Shown: positions 53,791 through 64,000 of the stretch, in pieces | Layout: each line of letters opens with the position of its first letter | How positions within the stretch are numbered: the stretch's first letter is position 1 | Assembly: GCA_014905825.1 (NCBI GenBank) | Contig: JACGCN010000020.1 | Location: forward strand, 310,001 to 374,000 | Length of the DNA stretch: 64,000 nt | Reading direction: 5' to 3' | DNA from: Lyophyllum atratum | Taxonomy: Eukaryota; Basidiomycota; Agaricomycetes; Agaricales; Lyophyllaceae | Translations under genes and position numbers: made by a program | Notes under the pieces: generated by a model | Told to the model about the DNA's origin: nothing | Seen by the model: the letters and a program-made list of their open reading frames with translations, nothing else | The model's database searches: none

Positions 53791-56590
53791 GCTCCATGGC
53801 CGTAATCACCTGTGTTCAAATCCTATACCGTAGATAATAGACAGACTAAGATATCAGGGATAAAACCTCAGTCTCTGGATAAGTGACTATATTGATCAGA
53901 TCGTACCTAAGATATTAGAGATAAAACTACGGTACAATCAGTGAGAAAGATGGAATTGGCTCACCCTCAGTCTCTGGATAAGTGACTGAGGGTGCTGGTA
54001 CTAGAGTACTGGGTATGTATGTAAATCTATGTCAAAAAGACCATTGTGTAAGTAAGATAAAGAAACTCTGTACAAAGAGCATCGGCGGTGCCGAGCCCCT
54101 TTCTAACAACCTGAAGTCCTATGAACAGCTTGGGCAGAGCTGCTCGTAACAAGCTACATGCCCATCGGCCGTGTCTCGCCCGGAGCTGCTACGAAGACAA
54201 AGTTTAAAAGCTTGAAGGCTTTGAAGAAAGTAGTAAGGATATCGTACATGGTACTGCACGAGCAATTCGAGTGACCGGGATGACGAACACTGGTTCCACA
54301 TTTGTTGTTGGAGCAATGGATCTAGGCAATAAAAAATCGGGTCTGCGTACCTCGAAAGGATCAAATGGTTGTCCTTACCGTGCTACTGTAATGTGCCGTT
54401 TCCGGCGCAGCGTGCGCGTGGCCACACTCCGCGTAATAAACTTGTGTGTGTAGAACCGTACGACACATGGCGCGAGGAGGTCTACAAGACCATCAGAACC
54501 TGAAGACGGGTATTGAAGGATAGAAAACGCTCACCTGGCCAGTAAGATCGAATTGAGGAGGGATCGGTTATTGTGGCGAGCGAACTGGAGGATAACAGAT
54601 GGGTGATATCGAGCTTTTCGGTGGCCTCTGAGGTCTATATACACCTCCTGGGCGTCTCTTGAGGCCCCAAGGCCCCGGAGCATCCCTGCGTGTGTCTCGA
54701 GACAGAGCCACACCCGATGAACCACACCGATCCAAGGAGAGAAATGGGTAGGAAAGAAATCCGAGGAGCGGCCCGATCTAAAGAAGGGCGCCCGCGCGGT
54801 GCGAAGAGTGGTCTATCCAGTGGCAGGAACCGAACGAAACACAGCCCATCATCCTATCTGGAGCTCGTGAACGAATAGATCGCGGAAAATGAAGGGTTTA
54901 CGTTGCCTACATGTCTTAGTTTGACGGCGAGATCTGATTGGGTCTGAAGATCCTGCATGTCTTCTAAAACTGTGACTCAGTCCAAGTCAAGGTAGGCTGG
55001 GTTTCTTTCCTTACCCATGTTAGATGCAGATGATCAGGGCGCACCATGACTTGAACTGCTTTTGCTTCTCCGAATATACACGTTCTACGACGCCCCCGAG
55101 GGGGATCACGATCAATTATGACTGGAACACTTAGTGTCGATGACCAGTAATCGCTCACATATAGTATCTTTTCTCGATCAGGTACCCTCCCTTGTATCCG
55201 CTCCCAATTGTAAACGACGAAAATTAACTACGGGAGCCTGAGGCATATGTTTTGGGTGGGCCACGATATTGCATACAGCTTCCTATTCCTGTTGAATGCA
55301 CTCATAACACACTTACTGTTCTCGACGGACAGGTAGCTCGTGTTGATGCACGACATTTCGGGTCGATGAACCACAAAAACAAACAAATACCGTGACTTCC
55401 TGTTTCATGGAATTATGTCGCTTCCTCCCACTAACATGAGTGATTCCCAGATCGGAGAGACTGTGATTTACTTGGAAAGAGGTTGGAAAGAGGCGAGTCA
55501 ACGCTGGTGAAAGGACCAAGACCGGACGCCACACAAGGAAAGGACGCCACACTTCTCTCCCTTGTATCCCCTCCCAATTGTAAGCGACGATAATGAACTG
55601 CTGGAGCGTGAGGCATACGTATTGGGTCGGCCACGATATGCATACAGCTTCTTGTTCGTTGGATACGCCCGAAAAATTTTGACCTTACTCATGAGACACT
55701 TACTGTTCGCGACGTACAAGTAGCTCGTGTTGATGCACTGCATTTCGGGTTCCTGGACCATACTCCGAACATCGTGACATCCTGTTCCACGGAGATATGT
55801 CGCTTTTAGTGGTGATTCACAGATCGGAAAGATTGTGCTTTACTTGACAAAAGTCGAGTCAACCTTGGTGAAAGGACCAAGAAAGGACGCCGATCAGGGT
55901 TTTGACGTGAGATTCCGAATATACATCAGCCTGCTGGTCAATCTGGCGGCTCGCTATGACATACCTGATATCGCCTGCCTTGCCGGCAGAGCGCCGATCG
56001 CGAGTTGTTATGCATGTTGTACAGCATTCGAACAGGGCACGTTGTTATTCATGTCCGTATGTGGTCCAATTAGTACATGAGACGCGCCGAGTCAGCTGTC
56101 CCGTGCCCCAATGAAAATCGTTGACCGCTGAAAATTTTATCAAGATCCCGTAAACTAAGAGTCAGTCAAGGGGCGTACCGCATTTCGTGACCCTGGGTGC
56201 ATGCAGCGTGTATGCATCGGGCATCGAAGGATCCAGATTGCGGCTGTAGCGCATCGATCTCCACTGGAATGGAACACCTAAGTGGAGTTAGGCAGCCGCC
56301 TCGCCTCTGGGCACATCACCTGCGACTGCGGCTTGTGTGGCGGGACAGAATTGAACGTCAGTGCTGTCGAGAATAAGGGGTCGCACGCGGCAGGTACTTC
56401 GATTCAGCGAATCCTTCGAATGATTTCGCCATGCTTCGAAAGCGCGCCAGGGGTACCGATCGAGTATCCGGCAGCAGGAAAAACAGTCATGGTCTCCAGA
56501 ACTTCGGCAGCCTGTTTCACAAGCCTTTCGAGTTGCAGTGCACGATCATGGTCTAAAATGATAGAGCTCATGCGGGTGCGAATATAACTC
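53790..56590. repeat. Duplicated non-coding block Y2 (partner of 43.4-45.5 kb)
   Basis: Longer than Y1. Two internal blocks near 55,190-55,300 and 55,550-55,720 both match 44,560-44,680 of Y1, so the 'TCCCAATTGTAA...GAGGCATA' unit is itself duplicated here. A local duplication ('CTCAGTCTCTGGATAAGTGACT') occurs at about 53,867 and 53,967. No gene is supported; open frames such as 56,282-56,587 ('GHITCDCGLCGGTELNVSAV') differ from the Y1 copy by indels. Confidence 0.55.
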
Positions 56591-57395
56591 TTCCAAGAAG
56601 CCGTGCTCTAGATATGGACGAGCTTGACTCGAAGTGCTCAGATTCTCTTGACAGGTCCGCGAATCATCTAGTCTGAAGGAGAAGGAACGCGTGTTAGCCA
56701 TGACCTCGAAGAACCGGCGAGATCAGAAGCGGCAAGTGAGGCAAAGGCGGGCCAGAATCGCTCAGCAGAAGGCAGTACAAGTAGAGTTGTTGGAGGCCCT
56801 TGTGGGCGATGGTATTCTCGATGGTGTTGGAGTCGAATTTGATGACTCAAGGGACGCGTTGTCGGAAGAAGATGTCGCGACATCGCTTGATAGGGCGGAG
56901 GGAGAGAGCCACGCGCGTCTGTGTGGTATCCAGAGGACGTCATGGGTGAGGAGGTTGGCGAGGAGGGCCCCACGCAGAGTCCCCAGATCGACAACCTGGG
57001 CGCGTCAGACGTGAGGGCTGGTCCTTCTGCCACCGTCTCGGAGCGTTGCGACTGGGAAGGCTGACGTCGGAGAGGGTGTGGACTTGGAAGGCCTCTCTGT
57101 CATGGTGAGGTGTGAGGGGGCTCTGGAGCAAGACGGAACGGTAAGCGCGAGCTTCAGTCCGGGGTCCGCTTGCCGCTGACGAGTGGTGGGCTGTGGCTCC
57201 ATTTCGCGTCATGGGCTCGGGCGGACAATTGACGAGTTGGATGCCTGACGTTTCTCATGCTTCGGTCCGTTCGTTTATGGGGAGCTCGAAGAGGGGTTCG
57301 TTACTTGATCTGTCTCTGCTTTGGCTTGGACGTACCTTCATTTCTGGTGCTCGCGACTCGGACCTGACATTGGACACTGCGATCTGGATTAGCTG
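56591..57395 (+). pseudogene. Third partial copy of segment X coding fragment
   Basis: From 56,610 ('ATGGACGAGCTTGACTCGAAG') to about 57,390 the sequence matches parts of X1/X2. It has the most complete version of the small basic/acidic protein: 'MTSKNRRDQKRQVRQRRARI' joined in frame to 'LLEALVGDGILDGVGVEFDD' and 'SLDRAEGESHAR' (56,700-56,912), then a frameshift. The Y1 copy near 45,400-45,470 has lost nearly all of it (only GGGCGCGTCAGACGTG remains), showing a deletion there. Confidence 0.55.
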
Positions 57396-57695
57396 CAGAG
57401 AACAAGAGGAGTCAGGAGCGCTTGAGTAGCGCTTGTCCATAAACCAACTAGAAATCCTGAAAGAAAAAAATAAGTCAGGACTACTATATGACCACGGAAT
57501 TAGGTTCAGCCGGACCGCGCAGACTCCTTTATTGAGTAGGATAGGATAGCGCAAGTGATTGCAAGTACAGAGGTCAATGCAAGCGGTCAGGAATCCATGA
57601 TGTGTATAATTACATAATCCAAAAAATCTGATCGGCAAGTCATTCCCAAATAGTTTTTGTATCTCTAACCCACTCGCAGACGGCTTGCTTCCACC

Positions 57696-60600
57696 ATGGC
57701 TCGGGCTAACAGATCCTCTGGCAGGTCAAACAACCCGAATGCAGGGCACACTAAACCGAAACCATCTGGCAGCAAAGCCAACGCCGCAGGCTATGCCAAA
57801 CGGCACTCGAAGAAGGCCAAAACGCTCAACGGCTCAGCTGCAGACGTTTACGAATACGCCCCGGAATCAACTCGCCGGTCGAAGGTAACGCTTGACCTTG
57901 ATCGTGAGGAGGCTGCAGAGTATGGCGTTGGTATGGACGGGGACAATGAAGACCAGCCTGGGGAAGAGTTGCATGCACGGTTGATTGGGGAGCGTGGAGA
58001 AAACGAGATGATCGACAGTGGCGATGATGAGGAGATCGACAGCGATGCGGCGTTTGAGGAGAGTGATGAAGAACGTTTTGCTGGATTCTTCTCAGCGAAG
58101 GTGTGTTTTATTAATTCGAATATCTTTTTTCCTCGACGTTCTAATTTTTTTGGGTCAGGGCAAGAAGAAGGCCTCGAAGAAGAAAAAATCAGCCGTGAGG
58201 TTCGCGGATGTGGACTTGAACGAGGATGAGGATATGCAGAGGGGTGAAGGGGATGCGGATTCCAGTGATCCGGAAGCTGACTTGGAGGGGGACGACGAGT
58301 TCTACGATGTGTTGGACGTCCTGGATGGAAGAGCAGGGGTGGAACACGAAGATGACGCCGCAGACGTGCGCAAGTCCTTTGAAAAAGGCAGCAAAGTAAA
58401 CGGCCGGTTTGCGGCGGGCGATGAAGAAGAGTGGGACGAGGAAATGGACGACGACGACGAGGATGAGGATTCCGAAGGACAGGACTCAGAGGATGAAGAA
58501 AAGTTTGCGTTCTCCGCCTCAGATGGTGAAGACTCAGAACCTGAAGCTCTTGACGAGCTTCAGAATTTTATCTCAAGCCTCGACCCCGCGGCGAAAAAGC
58601 GCAAGGCCTCCGATCGAGACGCCCCCACGGCGAACTCGACCGATCGGATGAGAAAGCAGCGCCGACTCATGCTCAAGGAGCACACAGAAGCAGGCGCCGA
58701 GAACGAGTTCCGTGCTCAAAACTCGGGTATGTGCTGATTATTTCCATGCTGCCTATAGAGACTACGTGGGCTCACACACTCTCTAGGCTCGAAAATCAAC
58801 TTGGACGATCTCCTAGCCCCCTTGGCGTCCCAATCCTCCACCTTGCAGTCTCTCAAGCAATCCACCAAAGTCCTCGGATCATCTTCTTCGAAAACGAAGA
58901 CATTGTCAGCACCCCTGCCCCAGAGAGCGCAGGAGCGTCTCGATCGCGAGGCTGCATACGAGCAAACTAAAGAGGAGGTGGATAAATGGTCTGGGACCAT
59001 GAAGAGGATCCGAGAGGTAACATCCACCCGCCCCCTCTCAATTTACCGTACCTCATCATGACTTTTCGAAGGCTGAACATTTGAGCTTCCCGTTGCAAGC
59101 TCCCACGGCGGGCAGGGTTTCGAACCTCGAACTGGCCGCAAAATTCAAGGTATCTACCATACCATCGTCTTCCGCTGATCTACGTCTCTGACCAGCCGCC
59201 CTCCAGCCCACCACGGCACTCGAAAGCTCAGTCGACGCGCTCCTGAAATCCGCGAAGTTGCGAGAGGAGGATATCCAGGACACAGAAGAGACGATGCTGA
59301 AGATGAACAAGCTCTCAGTGGAAGAAGTAGAGCAACGGCGTGCCGAGCTACGCAAAATGCGGGAGCTGATGTTCCGCGCCGAGATTAAAGCGCGGCGCAT
59401 AGGAAAGATCAAGAGCAAGACATACCGTAAGATCAAGCGGAAGGAGCGGGAGCGGCTTGGGGAAAAGCTTGCGGAGGACGGCGGGGAGGGGAGCGAAGGG
59501 GAGGAGGAGAAGCTGAAGAGGGAGGTTGAGAGGGCGAAGGAGAGAGCAACGCTTCGACATAAGCATACCGGGAAATGGGCGAAGCAGATGCGGGGCCGAG
59601 AGGGGATGGGCGGGGAGGGGAGGCGGGAAATTGAGGAGATGTTGGAGAGAGGGGAGAAGTTGAGAAGGAGGATCAGGGGGGTGGGAAGTGATGATGAGAG
59701 CGGAGGGGAGGAGGAGGATGAGGAGGATGATATGGGGGATGCGGAAGAAGGTATCGAGAGAATAAAGCAGGGTGCTTTCGATGAGCTCAAGAGGGTGGAG
59801 ACGGAGGATGGTAGTGTGAGGATCGAGGGCGGCGAGAAGAGCAAAAGCATCTTTGAGATGAAGTTCATGAAGGATGCGATGGCGCGGCAGCAGCTGGCGG
59901 CGGACAGAATGGCGGACGATTTTGTCCACGAACTCGGAGTGCACGGAGACGATGAGGACGCTAGTGATTTTGACGAAAGCCAGACACGCGAGGTTGGTCC
60001 GGATAGTGGTATCGTCACCCAACGGACTGGTGGGCGCATATCCTACCACCCAGGCTCAGCGGTGTGTTCATTCTTTCCTTCATGTTATCAAGTTACGGAG
60101 TAAACTCAATCAATCATCATAGGCCAACAAACGCTCAATACCGACGCGTCCACTAGGCTCGCTAGCATCCGATACATCAAGCGTAACTCTCAAATCTACC
60201 GACCTCCTCTCCCCTCCTGAATCCCCCCTCGACTTCCAAAGGCCAAATGTCCCCTTACCCATGATCAGCGAATCCAACCCCTGGCTTGCTCGCGACCCCG
60301 AGTCGACGACATCCGCCAAAGTCGCGAAGAAGAATAACGAGGTGGTGGTGGGCAAGGACAGCACGGCGATGTCGAAGTCGAAGAACAAGATGAAGAAGCT
60401 GGCGAAGAAAAATGGGGAGGGGAAGGCGAAGGCTGTGGATGATGCTGTGGTGGAGATTTCTACGGACCAGGTTCTTACGTTGGCCGATTCGTCGTCTGCA
60501 CCCGCCAAGCCTAAGTCTGCTGCTGGCCCCAACACGAAAAAGTTGAAGCCGGTGTCACCGAACAACGCTGCGAAACCGTCTACTGCTGCGAATCACGGCC

Positions 60601-61341
60601 ACGAAGCCGACGAAGATGAGGTTAATAGTGAGGTCGAAGAGCAGGAGAAGGCTTTGGATCTCAAAGGGAAAGGCAAAGCTGCAACTCCGCACGCATTCCA
60701 ACAGCGTGATCTTGTTGCGCTCGCCTTTGCAGGCGACAACGTCGTGCACGTAAGATATTCATTTCCTAACCTCGTTTGGCCTGACGATGCTCAATGTAAT
60801 TTGAACCTAAACAGGAATTCGAAGAACTCAAGAAACGCGAACTCGCAGCAGATGCACCACGTGAAGTCGACACGACGATACCAGGCTGGGTAAGCCCATC
60901 CCTCCCCTCTTCCATTCCGTCCCCCTTTCTGAAGAAATCCCGTCATTTTCCAGGGCTCATGGGGCGGCGTAGGTACCCGTGCTGCGCCACCCAAACCTCA
61001 CCGCATCAAGAAGATTGCCGGCATTGACCCGACCACACGCGCGGACTACGGCAAAGCGCATGTGATCATCTCCGAGAAGCGGGACAAGAAGGCGGCGAAG
61101 TATCTTGTGAAGGATTTGCCGTATCCGTATACGAGCAAGGCGCAGTTTGAGAAGACGATGGAGAGGCCCTTGGGGACTGAGTGGAATACGAGAGTCGGGT
61201 TCCAGAGGGGAACGCTGCCGAGGGTTGTTAAGAAGGTACGTGCATTTGATTGTTGTGTCTCGGGGATGTGGTATGCTGATTGTGGGTTTTGTGATGTAGC
61301 CTGGCATGATCATCAACCCGCTGGAGAAGTTGAATTCATGA
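57696..61341 (+). CDS. UTP14: Utp14, U3 snoRNA-associated small-subunit processome protein
   Basis: Nine plus-strand exons: 57,696-58,100, 58,159-58,726, 58,787-59,016, 59,072-59,149, 59,207-60,061, 60,123-60,749, 60,815-60,889, 60,954-61,235 and 61,300-61,341. Joins keep frame with standard ends. The N-terminal part is acidic ('SGDDEEIDSDAAFEESDEE'), exon 3 has 'INLDDLLAPLAS', and exon 5 has the family core 'ARRIGKIKSKTYRKIKRKE' with 'ATLRHKHTGKWAKQM'. The C-terminal part has 'RDLVALAFAGDNVV' and 'PGWGSWGGVGTRA', then 'ISEKRDKKAAKYLVKDLPYP' and 'FQRGTLPRVVKKPGMIINPL'. Utp14 works in the nucleolus in the 90S pre-ribosome, where it activates the helicase Dhr1 for U3 release. This is an essential housekeeping gene and appears intact. 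A decayed copy lies at 45,766-47,580. Confidence 0.93.
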
Positions 61342-62454
61342 GATCTCGCTGTTCTAGTTCTTACCATTGATTTGCCACACATCGTCGTTATCTTCATTCC
61401 AGTATCATCTTCCTTCCCTCACCGCATACGATAGTTCTACATTCACGGAACACATCTACGAGTATGGCTTGTCTTTGGATCTAATCATGGTGGAGTGATT
61501 CTCTGGAAAGAGGAGTCGAAGAGGTGGCTGCCCCGCCGCGGTATTCGATGTTCTAGTCATGCGGGGCTCTAAGTTCATGTGCAATTGTCCTGCTACGACA
61601 TTGCTCGAATGCAGGGAAGGTGGCAACGCCGGCTTCGGCCCGGCCTGTGCGGTCCAATCTCGAAGTCGGAGCTGCAACGTTTGTTCCAGCCTTTGCAGCT
61701 GCTGTCATGTTGACTTGACCAGATGTCACCACCAGCTTGATACGCCATTTATACACCTTCGTCAGATCCTTTGGAAGCCCATGAATTTCCTTGCGAGAAT
61801 TGCTTTCGGTTGAACAGCGAGATGGATCCTCTCAAGGTATCCGTACTAACCCACTCTTTGAATTGACACCGTTGATCCGCATCCCAACACAGAGCTATGA
61901 ATAACATCCCGAAATCCTCGCAACAACATCTACGGTGTGAAATGTCCGGTACTTTTACCAGGGAAGGGAAATGGTCAAGAGATCGCGGTTTCCAGGGCGC
62001 ATGGAGACGCGTGGCGAGACTTTTGGTGAGCTTCCGTGAATGACCATGTACTAGTATATAGTGACCTGATATCTCGGACGAACTTACCCTCCATATACAG
62101 GCAACCATATGGAATACTCAAAATCCCACTTTTCATGGTGGGCGGGGAGGTGAGAGGGGGCTGTGCTGTAGAGGAGGACGTCATCGCCAGTGTAGCCGCA
62201 TGAGCCGTTGCACCCTGTTGCACCCTCCAATATGTGGAAGACATCAAAAGATATATCGCGCTAGGCCAACGTACCGAAACATCAGATGCGATTCTGGATA
62301 GTCCCATTTATCCAAGCGACTTTCGGAAGACCTCTTTCGGTGCTATGGTGGGGATGAATCCCCTTACAATGACATTGACAATATCTTCCAAACCCCCCGC
62401 CCCCACATCCGACCCGCATCTGCCAACTCTCTTGACGTCTGAGGGCTGACTGCA
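61342..62454. other. Intergenic region, no gene recognised
   Basis: Open frames on the minus strand (for example 61,749-62,108 and 61,975-62,307) have no recognisable motif or splice structure. It should hold the UTP14 3' untranslated region and the promoter of the next gene. Confidence 0.4.
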
Positions 62455-63982
62455 ATGTCGCTTCCAAATCGACAGGTTGTAATAGATGACTCCGATAGTC
62501 AAGTACGATTCATCGGCTCGGGTTGGGTCATCGACTCCTCAGGGAACCAGGATGGATTTGGAACCTATGGTGCAACGTACGAGCACACGCTGCACGCGAC
62601 GAAGGCCAACGATAGTCTCGCGTTTTCTTTCCAAGGTGCTTATATTTCCGCCACCGTAAAGCTTTGATCTTACAATTGTCGGTTTTAGGAAGTTCTATAC
62701 AGGTATTCGGCACAGTCGACCTGTCACCGACTTACGGCACGGCACTGGCCAGTCCCGACTTCAGTCCGCCCTGGGAGTGCTTTATCGGCAAGACCAGCAT
62801 CGGGAGCTCTACACCCTCGCCCTTTCACGAGAATAACTGGCTGCTCTGTGAAGTGGACCACTTAAGCGATGGCCGACATGAATTAACGCTCAATGTCAGC
62901 ATGAGGCAGGGAACTACCTTTTGGGTCGATTACCTGCAGTATACACCATCTGGAAATGTCAGTGAGAACGCCGTGGTCCTGGTCGAGAACACCGATCCTG
63001 CCCTGTCCTACGATTCTAATTGGCGAGAAGTTGATGGCGTGGCCCGTATGACGACAACACAGGGTTCACGAGTGACACTTAACTTTACTGGTAAGAAATA
63101 TAGTTCTACCCGTGTATACGATCTCATCTGTTGTGCGTGACAGGTACCCAGCTCACTTGGATAGGCTATATTCCTATTGAACAACCCGGCAACGGGAGTT
63201 CTGCGTCATACTCCATCGACAACGGTTCGCCAACGTCCTTCTCCCTCGTTGGGCATCCGCCGACTGATGGGACATCGAGATTCAACCAAATATTCTTCAC
63301 AACACCTCAACTTGCCCCTGGGCCGCACACTATGGTTGTCGAGTATAATGGCAATCCACAATTAACACCTCTCACTCTCGAACATATCTACCTCACGACT
63401 TCCTCTTCAGGAGGTAACCCAACTGCAACGATGCAACCCGGAGGCGGCAAGCACACCTACGTAGGTCCTGTAGTCGGCGGCGTGGTTGGAGGCATCGCTG
63501 CCATTGCCATCATCCTCGGTCTCGTTTTCTTCTGGCGACGAAGGCAAAAACGGTCTATTTCCACTGCTTTTTCTTCTAATGCTGCAAGCACCTGGCTGGC
63601 TGGGCAGCCGGCTAGTCAGATACCTCGCGAAAATCAGAACGAAGCGGTGTCGCCGTTCACGCTAACCCGACTGCCCCCGTCCGAGCTATCCTCCGCTGCC
63701 CTTGTTTCTTCGACGTCGCTCTCGCGTAGCCATAATTGTAGCCAATTCGATGGAACACATGAGAACACGTCCATGAATCAGTCCTCGAACAGTGGTTATA
63801 CCTCGGGGGCGATGGCACAGATCGGAGACACGAAACGTGGGGTATCTGGGGATGGAACGCGTGATCGGCCGACGCAGCTTACGGTGAATGCGCTTCCACA
63901 GCCTGGTGCTGGTCAAGTATACCAACACACTCAGGAAGGAATCGTCGTGCTCGAAGAAATTCCGCCACAGTACTCAGCATGA
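62455..63982 (+). CDS. Single-pass membrane protein with two jelly-roll-like extracellular regions
   Basis: Three plus-strand exons: 62,455-62,635, 62,689-63,090 and 63,145-63,982, all joined in frame. The N-terminal two thirds contain two related units. One starts 'VVIDDSDSQVRFIGSGWVID' and includes 'VFGTVDLSPTYG'. The other starts 'VLVENTDPALSYDSNWREVD' and includes 'WIGYIPIEQPGNGSSASYSI'. These resemble galactose-binding-like beta-sandwiches seen in many agaricomycete membrane proteins. A glycine-rich transmembrane helix follows ('VGGVVGGIAAIAIILGLVFF' then 'WRRRQKR'), and a Ser/Thr/Pro-rich cytoplasmic tail to the stop at 63,980-63,982. No clear signal peptide precedes the first unit as read, so an upstream exon may be missing. 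Likely a cell-surface or cell-wall sensor-type protein; the ligand is unknown. Confidence 0.8.
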
Positions 63983-64000
63983 TCGGGTATTAATGTGGCC

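Noticed and set aside
59056..60039. 327-codon minus-strand frame rich in Ser/Leu/Pro
   Set aside because: It is the complement of the Lys/Glu-rich exon 5 of UTP14, which is a clear gene; purine-rich coding strands give long antisense frames.

Overview
The window looks like genomic DNA of an agaricomycete (mushroom-forming basidiomycete) fungus. Genes are split by many introns of about 50-65 bp with GT..AG ends, and the families seen are typical of that class: F-box proteins with the 'ALDALW' start, a CxC2-type KDZ transposase, a Helitron, a TET/JBP-like dioxygenase, a JmjC protein, and large hypothetical families with tails such as 'FRIGDIV'. No rRNA, convincing tRNA or CRISPR is seen.

The main structure is a transposon inside a transposon inside a duplicated host segment. 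(1) A host segment X, holding a decayed membrane-protein gene and an F-box gene, occurs twice: X1 at about 1.26-2.55 kb plus 38.50-42.07 kb, and X2 at about 47.64-52.05 kb. (2) X1 is split by a KDZ-type DNA transposon at 2,555-38,491. It is flanked by an 8-bp direct repeat (2,547-2,554 and 38,492-38,499), and the unsplit target is preserved in X2 at 48,583-48,590. The element has imperfect terminal inverted repeats, dense (G)TTTAAAC subterminal motifs at both ends, its own transposase on the minus strand, and two plus-strand cargo genes (32.8-34.1 and 35.7-38.0 kb). (3) The transposase gene is cut at codon level by a Helitron-like element of about 25.3 kb (5,667-30,937, oriented on the minus strand). 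Joining the flanks restores an open transposase frame at a 12-bp palindrome.

The Helitron carries a Rep-helicase gene (5.8-13.5 kb) with a C-terminal ubiquitin-protease-like domain and two single-base homopolymer frameshifts. It also carries a large cargo: a JmjC-domain protein, an unknown multi-exon protein, a TET/JBP-like 2OG-Fe(II) dioxygenase, a FRIGDIV-family protein, a CxxC protein, and two small proteins with a C-x-C...FG-x-DEDG-x(3)-HY tail. A DNA-base oxidase and a histone-demethylase-like protein on one Helitron is the most interesting combination. Fungal TET/JBP genes are known to be associated with KDZ transposons; here the link is through a Helitron inserted in a KDZ element.

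The right third (38.5-64 kb) is segmentally duplicated host DNA: two F-box paralogues, a truncated MRD1 fragment, a truncated UTP14 pseudogene (45.8-47.6 kb) beside an intact nine-exon UTP14 (57.7-61.3 kb), a decayed GH18 chitinase fragment (52.6-53.1 kb), duplicated non-coding blocks, and an intact single-pass membrane protein gene at the right edge (62.5-64.0 kb). Exon boundaries were placed by eye and should be treated as proposals.
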